Below are positions 1 to 8,630 of a stretch of 64,000 bases of DNA, piece by piece (within the stretch, counting starts at the first letter, position 1; each line of letters starts with the position of its first letter). Position numbers and translations under genes: made by a program. The DNA is from Prevotella sp. tc2-28. Lineage in GTDB: Bacteria; Bacteroidota; Bacteroidia; Bacteroidales; Bacteroidaceae. Under the pieces are notes generated by a model, which saw only the letters and a program-made list of their open reading frames with translations, made no database searches and had not been told where the DNA came from. Where the stretch lies: contig NZ_FNRE01000007.1 of assembly GCF_900107705.1 (NCBI RefSeq), positions 1 to 64,000 of the forward strand, written 5' to 3'.

Positions 1-178
1 TTTGCATTGTCAATAGGAACGATGGATTTTGAGCGCAGGGCACCAAAAATTTGTTTTCAGGCCTGACAAAATTTTCTGCCTGCCCAGAGCGTAAAAAAGT
101 AGTCGCGAATGGAGACAACAACCAATAAACAATAACTAAAAAAATTAACAAAAACTAAACTAAGAGGAGACAAGAATT

Positions 179-262
179 ATGGGAATGAAAGTAAAAGCTG
201 TAGAGAAACTACTGAAGTTTAACAAGAATGAGAACGATCCCGGTGCCTGGCACTACCTCTGA
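179..262 (+). pseudogene. truncated HU-like DNA-binding protein (remnant)
   Basis: A 27-residue reading frame begins MGMKVKAVEKLLKFNK and stops after GAWHYL. It is preceded by an unusually good Shine-Dalgarno-like AGGAG (about 164-168) in an A-rich leader. The opening resembles the N terminus of the larger HU-family (viral-histone-like) proteins common in Prevotella and Bacteroides, which continue with a tyrosine and a Met-Lys-Pro segment. Here the homology ends abruptly and the sequence passes into an unrelated block carrying the ispE promoter. I read it as the 5' end of a gene whose remainder was lost or replaced by a promoter-carrying repeat. A genuine micropeptide is possible. Upstream bases 1-178 hold no gene that I can see. 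Family assignment rests on about 26 residues. Confidence 0.45.
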
Positions 263-305
263 CCTTCGGTCTTAGGTACTCACGCTCGAGAAAACTCAAA
301 ATTCT

Positions 306-337
306 TTTGGTTTTCTTCTCACTTATTCGTACCTTTG
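306..337 (+). promoter_or_regulatory. promoter of ispE (Bacteroidota type)
   Basis: TTTG at 306-309 and TACCTTTG at 330-337 are separated by 20 bases, matching the Bacteroidota primary sigma consensus. The expected start point, about 6-8 bases downstream, coincides with the ATG at 343, so the message may be leaderless or nearly so. The block 262-342, with its CT-rich stretch, looks like a discrete cassette abutting the truncated gene. Confidence 0.7.
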
Positions 338-342
338 TCGAC

Positions 343-1176
343 ATGATAACATATCCGATAGCGAAAATCAATTTGGGACTGAACGTGGTGGAGAAGAGAA
401 GCGACGGTTACCACAACCTGCAGACGGTATTCTACCCGGTTCCCGTCAAGGACGCACTGGAAGTGCAAGAAATGGACGAGGGGTTCCCCTCAGAGGTGGA
501 CTGTGACCTGAAAGTGACGAACATCGTCATTGAGGGCGACGAGCAACGTAACCTGGTGGTAAGGGCTTATCAGCTGCTGAAGGAGGACTTCCCCACCCTG
601 CCCCGTATTCACACTCACCTGTGGAAAGGTATTCCGACACAGGCAGGCATGGGTGGCGGTTCGAGTGACTGTGCTTTTATGATTACCCTGCTGAACAGGA
701 TGTTCCATCTGGGCTTGACAACGGAGCAGATGGAGGGCTATGCCGCCCGGCTGGGTGCCGACTGTGCTTTCTTCGTAGCGAGTCGTCCGGCGTATGCAGA
801 GGGGATTGGTGAACGGTTGCAGCCCATTGCGCTGGACTTGAGCGGATGGCATATCGCTGTGGTGCGCCCCGACATCCCGGTGCCGACGAAGGAAGCTTTC
901 TCGCGCATCCGTCCGCACTATCCGCAGATGAACTGTCGCGAGGCGGTGATGCTACCGGTGGAGACGTGGAAGGAGACGCTGGTCAACGACTTCGAGGAGA
1001 GTGTCTTCGCCCTGCACCCCGAGATAGGTGCCGTGAAGGATGAGCTATACAAAATGGGCGCCACCTATGCAGCCATGTCAGGCTCAGGCAGCGCCCTATT
1101 CGGACTCTTCAAGGAACGGCCTGCCGCTGTGGAACAGGCTTTCCCGGGTATGTTCAAGCAATTACTTGTCCTCTAG
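343..1176 (+). CDS. ispE: 4-(cytidine 5'-diphospho)-2-C-methyl-D-erythritol kinase
   Basis: IspE is the cytoplasmic GHMP-family kinase of the MEP isoprenoid pathway. It phosphorylates the 2-hydroxyl of CDP-methylerythritol using ATP. The 277-residue product starts MITYPIAKINLGLNV, the usual IspE opening. It carries the glycine-rich ATP loop QAGMGGGSSDCAF around residues 100-112, and a second GHMP glycine motif AMSGSGSALFG near the C terminus. The ATG at 343 is preferred over an in-frame TTG at 307, because that extension lies inside the promoter and matches no IspE N terminus. The gene stands alone on the plus strand. Its last 15 bases overlap the end of the convergent Crp/Fnr gene. Length and motifs are normal. 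Confidence 0.95.
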   Translation: MITYPIAKINLGLNVVEKRSDGYHNLQTVFYPVPVKDALEVQEMDEGFPSEVDCDLKVTNIVIEGDEQRNLVVRAYQLLKEDFPTLPRIHTHLWKGIPTQAGMGGGSSDCAFMITLLNRMFHLGLTTEQMEGYAARLGADCAFFVASRPAYAEGIGERLQPIALDLSGWHIAVVRPDIPVPTKEAFSRIRPHYPQMNCREAVMLPVETWKETLVNDFEESVFALHPEIGAVKDELYKMGATYAAMSGSGSALFGLFKERPAAVEQAFPGMFKQLLVL

Positions 1177-1764
1177 CAAGGCAGAGGTGCGCACGCGGCT
1201 GAGCGTCTCGGGCGTCATCTGCAGATAGCTGGCTATATAGACCAGCGGAGCGCGCAATACCAGTTGCGGTGAGCGCTTGACGAGTTTGGCGTAACGCTCG
1301 GGAGCAGACTCGAAGCGCAGCATGTCGGCATGTATCTGCGAGATAATGAGCGACTCCTCGAGAATTTTACGGTAAAGCATCTGGATATTGACATTGCGCA
1401 CAGCCTCATGTTCCAGACGCGACTTAGGCATGGCATAGATAATGGTGGGCTCGAGGGCCTGTATCTGCTGGCGACTCGGCTCTTCCTTGAAGAGGCTCTC
1501 GATGCACATGCAGATGGTGTTCTCCGTAGCCATGTATTCGGTCAGTTCTTTTCCATTCTTATAATAATACTGGCGCACCAATCCTTTGACGACCCAGTAG
1601 ATGTTCGTACACACATCACCTTCCTTGAGGATAATCTCGCCCTTGGCGAACTTCATAGGCACAAGGATGCTCTCCAATACGTCGAGCTCTTCGTGAGTCA
1701 TCGTACTGTAGCGTCTGGCAAGCTCTCTTGCCACATCGCGCGTTGTCAGTCCAATTGTTGTCAT
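1162..1764 (-). CDS. Crp/Fnr family transcriptional regulator
   Basis: This 200-residue protein has an N-terminal cyclic-nucleotide-binding-type beta-roll (about residues 20-125, with KGEIILKEGDVCTNIYWVVKGLVR typical of the fold) and a C-terminal winged helix (about 150-195, with YIASYLQMTPETLSRVR as the recognition region). It has no cysteine set like that of Fnr, so an iron-sulfur sensor is unlikely. The ligand cannot be told from sequence. Bacteroidota have many Crp-like regulators of unknown ligand. It is convergent with ispE, overlapping by 15 bases, and lies downstream of lepA on the same strand with a 41-base gap. A local target is not evident. Confidence 0.88.
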   Translation of the reverse strand: MTTIGLTTRDVARELARRYSTMTHEELDVLESILVPMKFAKGEIILKEGDVCTNIYWVVKGLVRQYYYKNGKELTEYMATENTICMCIESLFKEEPSRQQIQALEPTIIYAMPKSRLEHEAVRNVNIQMLYRKILEESLIISQIHADMLRFESAPERYAKLVKRSPQLVLRAPLVYIASYLQMTPETLSRVRTSALLEDK

Positions 1765-1805
1765 AGTCTTTTTATGGGGGATTTTAGTTTTATAAATAGA
1801 ATTTT

Positions 1806-3587
1806 CTAATCCAACTTGAGAACAGCGAGGAAGGCTTTCTGGGGCACTTCCACATTGCCAATCTGCTTCATGCGCTTCTTGCCTCTCTTCTGCTTCTCAA
1901 GCAGTTTACGCTTACGGCTGACATCACCACCATAACACTTGGCGGTAACGTCCTTGCGCACCTGCTTCACCGTCTCACGGGCAATGATCTTGGCACCAAT
2001 GGCTGCCTGGATGGCAATGTCGAACTGCTGACGTGGAATGAGTTCCTTCAGTTTCTCGCACATACGGCGCCCGAAGGTGACGGCATTGTCCTGATGGGTA
2101 AGTGTGGAAAGCGCGTCGACAGGCTCACCATTGAGCAGAATGTCGAGCTTGGCAAGTTTCGAGGGACGGAACGAATCGATATGATAGTCGAACGAGGCAT
2201 AGCCCTTCGAAATGCTCTTCAGCTTATCGTAGAAGTCGATGACGATCTCGCCCAGCGGCAGCATGAAACGCAGCTCAACACGGTTGCCCGAGACGTATTG
2301 CTGGTCGATGAGCTCGCCGCGCTTGTCGAGGCAGAGGGTCATGATAGGTCCGATGAAGTCGGCTGCCGTGATGATGCTGGCCTTGATGTAAGGTTCCTCA
2401 ATATGGTCGATCATCGTCTGGTCAGGCAGTCCGGAGGGGTTATGCACCTCCTTGACCTCACCTTGCTTGGTATAGCACATATAGGTTACGTTGGGCACGG
2501 TCGTGATCACGTCCATGTCGAACTCGCGGTCGAGTCGCTCTTGCACAATTTCCATGTGCAGCAGTCCGAGGAATCCGCAACGGAATCCGAAGCCCAGCGC
2601 GATAGATGTCTCGGGAACGAACGTCAGCGAGGCGTCGTTGAGTTGCAGTTTCTCGAGTGATGCACGCAGGTTCTCGTAGTCGACGGGGTCGATGGGATAG
2701 ACACCGGCAAAGACCATCGGCTTGACTTCCTGGAATCCCTCAATGGCTTTCTGGCATGGGTTCTGGATATGGGTAATGGTGTCGCCCACCTTGACTTCCT
2801 TGGCATTCTTGATGCCCGAGATGATATAGCCTACCTCGCCGGTGCGCAACTCCTTACGGGGTATCATGTCCATTTTCAGCACACCGACCTCGTCGGCAAC
2901 ATACTCCATTCCGGTATTGAAGAACTTCACCTTGTCACCCTGGCGGATAACGCCGTTGGTAATCTTGAAATAGGCGATGATGCCGCGGAACGAGTTGAAC
3001 ACGGAGTCGAAGATGAGTGCCTGCAACGGGGCTTGCTCGTCGCCCACGGGATGCGGGATGCGCTCGACAACCGCATTGAGGATGTCCTCGACACCCTCAC
3101 CGGTTTTGCCTGACGCGCGCAGGATGTCAGAACGGTCACAGCCGATGAGCTCGATAATCTCGTCCTCCACCTCGTCGGGCATCGCACTGGGCATGTCAAT
3201 CTTGTTGATGACCGGAATGATTTCCAAGTCGTTGTCGATAGCCATGTAGAGGTTTGAGATGGTCTGCGCCTGAACGCCCTGTGTTGCATCGACCACCAGA
3301 AGGGCTCCCTCGCAGGCTGCGATGGAACGGCTCACCTCGTAGGAGAAGTCGACGTGTCCCGGGGTGTCGATGAGGTTCAGTATATATTTCTCACCATCCT
3401 TCACATATTCCATCTGGATGGCGTGGCTCTTAATAGTGATGCCGCGCTCACGCTCGAGGTCCATGTCGTCGAGCATCTGCCCCTCGGTCACCTGTATCGT
3501 CTTGGTGAACTCGAGCAGACGGTCTGCCAGCGTGGACTTTCCGTGGTCGATATGTGCGATGATGCAAAAGTTTCTTATATGATTCAT
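1806..3587 (-). CDS. lepA: elongation factor 4 (back-translocating GTPase)
   Basis: LepA/EF4 is a ribosome-binding translational GTPase that remodels stalled or mistranslocated ribosomes. The 593-residue product has the G1 loop AHIDHGKST near residues 11-19, the DTPGH G3 motif, NKID G4, and the diagnostic LepA C-terminal domain ending in [17 protein letters not shown]. The start [18 protein letters not shown] at 3587 was chosen over an in-frame upstream codon at 3614. The upstream stretch overlaps a -7-like TACCTTTG (reverse complement at 3612-3619), and LepA proteins begin just before the G1 loop. The gene lies between the Crp-like gene and pyruvate kinase, all on the minus strand. It looks intact. 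Confidence 0.96.
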   Translation of the reverse strand: MNHIRNFCIIAHIDHGKSTLADRLLEFTKTIQVTEGQMLDDMDLERERGITIKSHAIQMEYVKDGEKYILNLIDTPGHVDFSYEVSRSIAACEGALLVVDATQGVQAQTISNLYMAIDNDLEIIPVINKIDMPSAMPDEVEDEIIELIGCDRSDILRASGKTGEGVEDILNAVVERIPHPVGDEQAPLQALIFDSVFNSFRGIIAYFKITNGVIRQGDKVKFFNTGMEYVADEVGVLKMDMIPRKELRTGEVGYIISGIKNAKEVKVGDTITHIQNPCQKAIEGFQEVKPMVFAGVYPIDPVDYENLRASLEKLQLNDASLTFVPETSIALGFGFRCGFLGLLHMEIVQERLDREFDMDVITTVPNVTYMCYTKQGEVKEVHNPSGLPDQTMIDHIEEPYIKASIITAADFIGPIMTLCLDKRGELIDQQYVSGNRVELRFMLPLGEIVIDFYDKLKSISKGYASFDYHIDSFRPSKLAKLDILLNGEPVDALSTLTHQDNAVTFGRRMCEKLKELIPRQQFDIAIQAAIGAKIIARETVKQVRKDVTAKCYGGDVSRKRKLLEKQKRGKKRMKQIGNVEVPQKAFLAVLKLD

Positions 3588-3663
3588 GCTGGATTTATGC
3601 ACAATTTGCTGCAAAGGTACAAAAAAATTCTAATTTCCTTGCCTCTTTGACATTTTTTTTGTT

Positions 3664-5100
3664 TTACAGCTTGGGCATGTGGAACTGGTAACCCTGTTCG
3701 AAGACCTCCTTGACGGTGTTAATTTCCAGGAATTTGGTGGCGCCGCCCATGCCGATATTACCACTGAGGTAGGCTATCTTATCGTCCAGTTCGACATAGC
3801 CTTTCTGACGCAGCATGCGAACGGCCGCCTGGAAGAGTTGCTCGCTGGAGATATGGTCCTTCTGGAAAACGGGGATGACGCCATACGACAAGTTGAGCAG
3901 GCGTTGCAACTTGTCGTTATAGCAAATGGCAAGAACGGGGTGCGGACCGCGGAAGGCAGCCAAGGAACGCGCCGTAGTGCCTGTGGTGGAATCGGTGATG
4001 ATGCCCTTCACGCCGAGTTTCTCGGTAGCTTCAATAGCACTATGCGCCATAAACTCACGGATATCGCAGTCGGGCGACAGGGCGATATCAATAGGATTGA
4101 CGGCACGGTCGCGCTCCGCCTGTTCGGCAATAGACGCCATGGTGCGAACAGCCTCGACAGGATACTTTCCGCTGGCTGTCTCGCCGGAGAGCATCAGGGC
4201 GTCGGCACAGGAATAAATGGCATTGGCGATATCGGTCACCTCGGCACGCGTAGGACGCGGATTGTTGATCATGGTGTGCAGCATCTGAGTCGCCACAATG
4301 ACGGGTTTCTTCTTCTCAACACACTTGCGGATAATCTGACGCTGGATGCCAGGGATGCGCTCGATGGGCACCTCGATACCCAGGTCGCCACGGGCTATCA
4401 TAATACCGTAGGAGGCATCGATGATTTCGTCGATATTGTCGACACCCTCCTGGTTCTCTATCTTTGAGATAATCTTGATGTCGGAGTTATAAGCGTCCAG
4501 AATGGCCTGAACGGCACGCACATCAGCTGCGGAGCGCACAAAGGAATGGGCGATGAAGTCGATGTCCTGGTCAATGGCCAGCATGATATTCATACGATCC
4601 TTGCTGGTAAGCGCAGGCAGCGCAATATGACGGCCGGGCACGTTGACACTCTTATGCGAACCCAGCACACCGTCGTTGGTAACCTTGGCGATGACCGAGG
4701 GCCCGTTGATTCCGATGATTTCCATGTCGATAGCACCGTCGTCAAACAGCACATGATCGCCTTCCTGCACGTCGGCAGCAAAGTTCTCGTAAGAGAGGTT
4801 GACGATGTCGTGCGTAGAGTCGACTTCCGGTCGTCCGAAGAGCTTGACGACGTCGCCGGCCTTATAACTGATAGGGTCGGCACAACCGGTTGTTCGCACC
4901 TCGGGACCCTTGGTGTCGATAAGAATACCAATATGGCGACTAACCTCGCGCACGTTCCTTATTATATTCTTTATACCTTCCTCTGAGGCATGAGCGGTGT
5001 TCATCCTGACTACATTCACCCCTGCATTAAACAACTGACGTATGAATTCCACATCGCAACGGCGATCACTGACAGAGGCTACAATTTTCGTTTGTTTCAT
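3664..5100 (-). CDS. pyk: pyruvate kinase
   Basis: This enzyme converts phosphoenolpyruvate and ADP to pyruvate and ATP, the last step of glycolysis. The 478-residue protein opens MKQTKIVASVSDRRCDVEFI. It contains the TIM-barrel signatures RMNTAHAS, DTKGPEVRTT, the catalytic-Lys region KIENQEGVDNIDEI, the metal ligand segment MIARGDLGIEVP, and MLSGETASGKYP. A C-terminal allosteric domain follows from about residue 350. The length is normal for the form lacking the extra C-terminal domain. A promoter-like TAACTTTG lies just upstream (5126-5133, minus), divergent from the HU gene. No anomaly was seen. Confidence 0.96.
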   Translation of the reverse strand: MKQTKIVASVSDRRCDVEFIRQLFNAGVNVVRMNTAHASEEGIKNIIRNVREVSRHIGILIDTKGPEVRTTGCADPISYKAGDVVKLFGRPEVDSTHDIVNLSYENFAADVQEGDHVLFDDGAIDMEIIGINGPSVIAKVTNDGVLGSHKSVNVPGRHIALPALTSKDRMNIMLAIDQDIDFIAHSFVRSAADVRAVQAILDAYNSDIKIISKIENQEGVDNIDEIIDASYGIMIARGDLGIEVPIERIPGIQRQIIRKCVEKKKPVIVATQMLHTMINNPRPTRAEVTDIANAIYSCADALMLSGETASGKYPVEAVRTMASIAEQAERDRAVNPIDIALSPDCDIREFMAHSAIEATEKLGVKGIITDSTTGTTARSLAAFRGPHPVLAICYNDKLQRLLNLSYGVIPVFQKDHISSEQLFQAAVRMLRQKGYVELDDKIAYLSGNIGMGGATKFLEINTVKEVFEQGYQFHMPKL

Positions 5101-5125
5101 ATCTATTATGTGCTATTTTAGACTG

Positions 5126-5156
5126 CAAAGTTACGAAAAATATATTTTTTTAGAAA
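5126..5156 (-). promoter_or_regulatory. probable promoter of pyk
   Basis: On the minus strand TTTC (5153-5156) is followed after 19 bases by TAACTTTG (5126-5133), close to the Bacteroidota consensus. It is 25 bases upstream of the pyk start codon and divergent from the HU promoter. Confidence 0.55.
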
Positions 5157-5171
5157 AAAAAGCAGATAAAA

Positions 5172-5203
5172 TTTCTATATCTCACTGAAAAACAGTATCT
5201 TTG
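5172..5203 (+). promoter_or_regulatory. probable promoter of the HU gene
   Basis: TATCTTTG at 5196-5203 fits the -7 consensus TAnnTTTG. A weak -33 (TTTC, 5172-5175) sits 20 bases upstream. The transcript would have a leader of about 40 bases before the HU start at 5249. Confidence 0.55.
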
Positions 5204-5248
5204 CAGTCCGAAAATGAAACATAGACAATTAATAATCATATAGAGAAT

Positions 5249-5524
5249 ATGACAAAAGCAGATATTATTGAGAAAATCACCGAGGACACCGGCCTGCCCA
5301 AAAAGGATGTTGCAGCTACTGTTGAAGCCTTTATGGAAGAGATTCGTAACGCAATGTCCGTCAAGAAGGAAAATGTCTATTTGAGAGGATTTGGCACTTT
5401 CAACATCAAGCGTCGTGCACAGAAGACTGCGCGAAACATTTCGAGAAACACGACCATGGTGATTGCCGCTCACGACTTCCCTGCATTTAAGCCCGCCAAG
5501 AGCTTTATCGAGAAAATGAAATAA
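5249..5524 (+). CDS. HU family DNA-binding protein
   Basis: HU proteins are small nucleoid proteins that bind and bend DNA as dimers. The 91-residue product has the full HU/IHF layout: two N-terminal helices (MTKADIIEKITEDTG), the core VYLRGFGTFNIKRR, and the DNA-grasping arm with ARNISRNTT and FKPAKSFIEKMK. It is followed 31 bases later by a gene for a 29-residue basic protein and then by an RNase E/G gene, probably one transcription unit. An intact HU gene here contrasts with the truncated HU-like start at position 179, which belongs to a different HU subfamily. Confidence 0.93.
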   Translation: MTKADIIEKITEDTGLPKKDVAATVEAFMEEIRNAMSVKKENVYLRGFGTFNIKRRAQKTARNISRNTTMVIAAHDFPAFKPAKSFIEKMK

Positions 5525-5555
5525 TAGAAATTCACATTTTAAATATTTAAGTATT

Positions 5556-5645
5556 ATGCCAAACGGAAAGAAAAAGAAGGGCCACAAGATGGCTACTCAC
5601 AAGCGTAAGAAGAGACTGCGCAAGAATCGTCATAAGAGCAAGTAA
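5556..5645 (+). CDS. 29-residue Lys/Arg-rich small protein, probably ribosome-associated
   Basis: An ATG-initiated frame of 29 residues begins MPNGKKKKGHKMATHKRK. Fifteen of its residues are Lys or Arg and three are His. It sits between the HU and RNase E/G genes. As far as I recall, near-identical tiny proteins occur at this place across Bacteroidota, and a short basic ribosomal protein peculiar to the phylum has been described from ribosome structures. Equating the two is my inference. The composition suits an rRNA-binding extension-type protein. The strong in-frame start and the absence of any alternative feature in this gap support it as real. Confidence 0.75.
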   Translation: MPNGKKKKGHKMATHKRKKRLRKNRHKSK

Positions 5646-5685
5646 ATTACTTGCCTAAACGGCGCAGAAAGAAAAAAAAAAATTG

Positions 5686-5725
5686 AAAGGAGTGTTGTCG
5701 AACAATCGGCACATTCCTTTTTGTT
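5686..5725 (+). terminator. hairpin with T-run between the small basic gene and rng
   Basis: An imperfect stem pairs AAAGGAGTGTTGTCG (5686-5700) with CGGCACATTCCTTT (5707-5720) and is followed by a T-rich tract. It may terminate or attenuate transcription ahead of the RNase gene starting at 5755. Confidence 0.4.
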
Positions 5726-5754
5726 TTAAAACACCTAAAATCAGTTAGTTAGAA

Positions 5755-7335
5755 ATGACAAGTGAAGTAATCATTGATGTCCAGCCGAAGGAGATTTCCA
5801 TCGCCCTGCTCGAAGACAAGAACCTGGTGGAATACCAGAACGAGAAGCGCGAAGAGGCTAACTTCTCGGTAGGCAACATCTATCTTGGCAAAGTGCGCAA
5901 ACTCATGCCAGGACTCAACGCCTGCTTCGTAGAAGTAGGTTCCGAAAGAGATGCTTTCTTGCACTATCTGGACTTAGGCACTCAGTTCTGCTCTTATGAG
6001 AAATACCTGAAACAGGTACAAAGCGACAAAAAGAAACTTTATCCCATTTCGAAAGCGACCAGACTGCCCGACTTGCCCAAGGAGGGAAGCGTGGCAAACA
6101 CACTGAAACAAGGTCAGGAAATCTTAGTACAGGTGGTCAAGGAACCTATCTCGACAAAAGGTCCACGACTGACCTGCGACCTCAGCTTTGCCGGACGATA
6201 CATGGTGCTCATACCCTTTGGCGATAAAGTATCGGTTTCATCAAAAATCAAAAAAGGCGAAGAACGCACCCGACTGAAACAGCTCGTGCAAAGCATCCGA
6301 CCCAAGAACTTCGGCGTCATCGTACGTACATCGGCCGAAGGAAAACGGGTTGCGGAACTGGACGCTGAGATGAAGATTCTGGCTAAGCGATGGGATGACG
6401 CCATCAGCAAAGTACAGAAAGCCACCACGACGCCACAACTCGTATTCGAAGAGACAGGACGTGCCGTAGCACTGCTGCGCGACCTGTTCGACCCGACCTA
6501 CGACGGCATTTACGTGAACGACGAAAGCATCTGCCAGCAAGTACGGGACTACGTAACCATGATTGCGCCAGAGAAGAAGGATATCGTCAAGTTGTACAAA
6601 GGAACGGTACCCATCTTCGACAATTTCAACGTGACGAAGCAAATCAAGTCGTCATTCGGACGCACCGTGAACTACAAACGCGGAGCGTACCTCATCATCC
6701 AGCACACGGAAGCAATGCACGTCGTCGACGTAAACTCGGGAAATCGTACGCGCGCCGAAAATGGTCAAGAGGCCAACGCACTCGAGGTGAACCTCGGTGC
6801 TGCCGACGAACTGGCTCGCCAGCTGCGACTGCGCGACATGGGCGGCATCATCGTGGTCGACTTCATCGACATGAACCTGGCTGAAGACCGCCAACTGCTC
6901 TATGAACGCATGTGCAAGAACATGCAGAAAGACAGAGCACGCCACAACATCCTGCCACTGTCGAAATTCGGACTGATGCAGATTACGCGTCAGCGCGTCA
7001 GACCAGCCATGGATGTCAACGTAGAAGAAACCTGCCCCACCTGCTTTGGAAAGGGGAAAATCAAGTCGTCAATCCTGTTCACAGACCAACTGGAGAGCAA
7101 AATTGACCGCCTAGTCAACAAGATAGGCATCCGCAAGTTCTATTTGCACGTTCACCCCTATGTAGCCGCCTATATCAACCAGGGGCTCATGTCGCTGAAA
7201 CGCAAATGGCAAATGAAATACGGTATGGGCATCCGCATCGTACCGTCGCAGAAACTGGCTTTCCTGCAATACGAGTTCTATGACAAAGACCAACAGTTCA
7301 TCGACATGCAGGAAGAAATAGAAACCAACTGTTAG
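5755..7335 (+). CDS. rng: Rne/Rng family endoribonuclease
   Basis: This is an RNase G/E-type endonuclease that cleaves single-stranded AU-rich RNA and acts in rRNA maturation and mRNA turnover. The 526-residue protein has an N-terminal S1-like domain (SVGNIYLGKVRKLMPGLNACFVEVG, about residues 40-65). The catalytic aspartates lie in MHVVDVNSGN (about 325) and IIVVDFIDM (about 369). The Zn-link CPTCFGKGK is at about 427-435. There is no long degradosome scaffold tail, so it is of RNase G size. It is probably cotranscribed with the glycosyltransferase that begins 18 bases downstream. Confidence 0.93.
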   Translation: MTSEVIIDVQPKEISIALLEDKNLVEYQNEKREEANFSVGNIYLGKVRKLMPGLNACFVEVGSERDAFLHYLDLGTQFCSYEKYLKQVQSDKKKLYPISKATRLPDLPKEGSVANTLKQGQEILVQVVKEPISTKGPRLTCDLSFAGRYMVLIPFGDKVSVSSKIKKGEERTRLKQLVQSIRPKNFGVIVRTSAEGKRVAELDAEMKILAKRWDDAISKVQKATTTPQLVFEETGRAVALLRDLFDPTYDGIYVNDESICQQVRDYVTMIAPEKKDIVKLYKGTVPIFDNFNVTKQIKSSFGRTVNYKRGAYLIIQHTEAMHVVDVNSGNRTRAENGQEANALEVNLGAADELARQLRLRDMGGIIVVDFIDMNLAEDRQLLYERMCKNMQKDRARHNILPLSKFGLMQITRQRVRPAMDVNVEETCPTCFGKGKIKSSILFTDQLESKIDRLVNKIGIRKFYLHVHPYVAAYINQGLMSLKRKWQMKYGMGIRIVPSQKLAFLQYEFYDKDQQFIDMQEEIETNC

Positions 7336-7353
7336 ACACTAAAACCAACAGCC

Positions 7354-8538
7354 ATGACAACACTGAAGGCTCTTTTCTGGATATGCGCATTCATCGTATG
7401 CTATACTTATCTGGGCTACGGAGTGTTGCTGTGGCTGTTGGTTAAACTAAAACGCATCTTCAAGGGCAAGGCACCTCAACAGACGCTTCCCGACGAAGAC
7501 GCCCTACCCCACGTCACCTTCCTCGTCTGCGCCTACAACGAGCAAGACATGGTTGACATGAAGATGACCAACACCTTAGAACTGGATTATCCCAAAGAGA
7601 AACTACATATCATGTGGGTAACGGACGGATCGACTGACAACACGAACGCCCTTCTACAGCATTACCCGCAGGTAGAAGTCGTCTACTCCCCGGAACGCAA
7701 GGGAAAGACGGCCGCCCTGAACCACGGCATCAGCAAGGTGAAAAGCGACATCACCATCATGACTGACGCGAACACCATGGTCAACAAGGAAGCCGTCAAG
7801 GAAATCGTACGCTGCATGCAAGACCCACAGGTGGCATGCGTTGCCGGCGAGAAAAGAGTCAAGGCCAGACAGGACGGACAAGGTGCCGCAGAAGGAGAAG
7901 GACTGTACTGGCGCTACGAGAGCACGCTGAAACGGCTCGACGCAGAACTCTATTCCACGATGGGTGCTGCCGGAGAACTGAACGCCATTCGCACCCGCCT
8001 GTACCACCCCATGCCTGAGAACACGCTGCTGGACGACTTCATGATGTCCATGCGCATGGTGGACGAAGGTTACCGCATAACCTACACGCCAAAAGCTTAT
8101 GCCATGGAATATGGATCAGCTAACCTAGTGGAAGAGGGAAAACGCAAAAGACGCATCGCGGCAGGCGGACTGCAGAGCTGTTGGTGGTTGCGAGGCATGA
8201 TGAACCCGTTGCGCCAACCCGTGGTCGCCTTCCAGTTCGTATCGCACCGCGTACTGCGCTGGACCATCACCCCTTTCGCCCTCATGGCGCTCGTCCCAAT
8301 CAACGTCCTACTGGTATTCATGAACGCGGGAAAAATCTATACAATCGCGTGGGCGCTACAAATACTTTTTTACGTTGCGGCATACTTCGGCTATCGCATG
8401 ATTTTGAACAATCGCAAGAACAAAATGCTATATGTTCCTTATTATTTTCTATTTATGAACCTCAACGTATTCAGCGGAATACGATATCTGGCAACCCATA
8501 AAAACGGAGGAAGTTGGGAGAAAGCACAAAGAGCCTAA
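7354..8538 (+). CDS. membrane glycosyltransferase, family 2
   Basis: The 394-residue protein has one N-terminal membrane helix (about residues 5-27), a cytoplasmic GT-A domain and about three C-terminal membrane helices. The GT2 signatures are FLVCAYNEQDM, MWVTDGSTDNTNALL, MTDANTMVNKEAV (DxD-like) and DDFMMSMRM near residue 229. The TM-GT2-TM arrangement is that of processive or polyprenyl-linked transferases making surface polysaccharide or beta-glucan. The actual sugar and acceptor cannot be told from sequence. The gene follows rng closely and precedes a regulator with its own promoter-like sequence. Confidence 0.86.
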   Translation: MTTLKALFWICAFIVCYTYLGYGVLLWLLVKLKRIFKGKAPQQTLPDEDALPHVTFLVCAYNEQDMVDMKMTNTLELDYPKEKLHIMWVTDGSTDNTNALLQHYPQVEVVYSPERKGKTAALNHGISKVKSDITIMTDANTMVNKEAVKEIVRCMQDPQVACVAGEKRVKARQDGQGAAEGEGLYWRYESTLKRLDAELYSTMGAAGELNAIRTRLYHPMPENTLLDDFMMSMRMVDEGYRITYTPKAYAMEYGSANLVEEGKRKRRIAAGGLQSCWWLRGMMNPLRQPVVAFQFVSHRVLRWTITPFALMALVPINVLLVFMNAGKIYTIAWALQILFYVAAYFGYRMILNNRKNKMLYVPYYFLFMNLNVFSGIRYLATHKNGGSWEKAQRA

Positions 8539-8554
8539 AAAAAATATTAAAAAG

Positions 8555-8586
8555 TTTCGTCGTTTGATATTTATTTGTTATTTTTG
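8555..8586 (+). promoter_or_regulatory. probable promoter of the hybrid histidine kinase
   Basis: TATTTTTG at 8579-8586 matches the -7 element. A partial -33 (TTTC, 8555-8558) lies 20 bases upstream. The expected start point at about 8592 supports the ATG at 8631 as the kinase start. Confidence 0.5.
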
Positions 8587-8630
8587 CATCGGCATAATTA
8601 TTTTTTTTGGAGACTAAGGAAATACACATA

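Noticed and set aside
490..918. 142-residue open frame antisense to ispE
   Set aside because: It overlaps a clear gene on the other strand, has no recognisable motifs and follows the codon shadow expected in GC-balanced coding DNA.
8607..8630. TTG start eight codons upstream for the hybrid kinase
   Set aside because: ATG at 8631 is present, the extra residues have no family support and the expected transcript start is close by.
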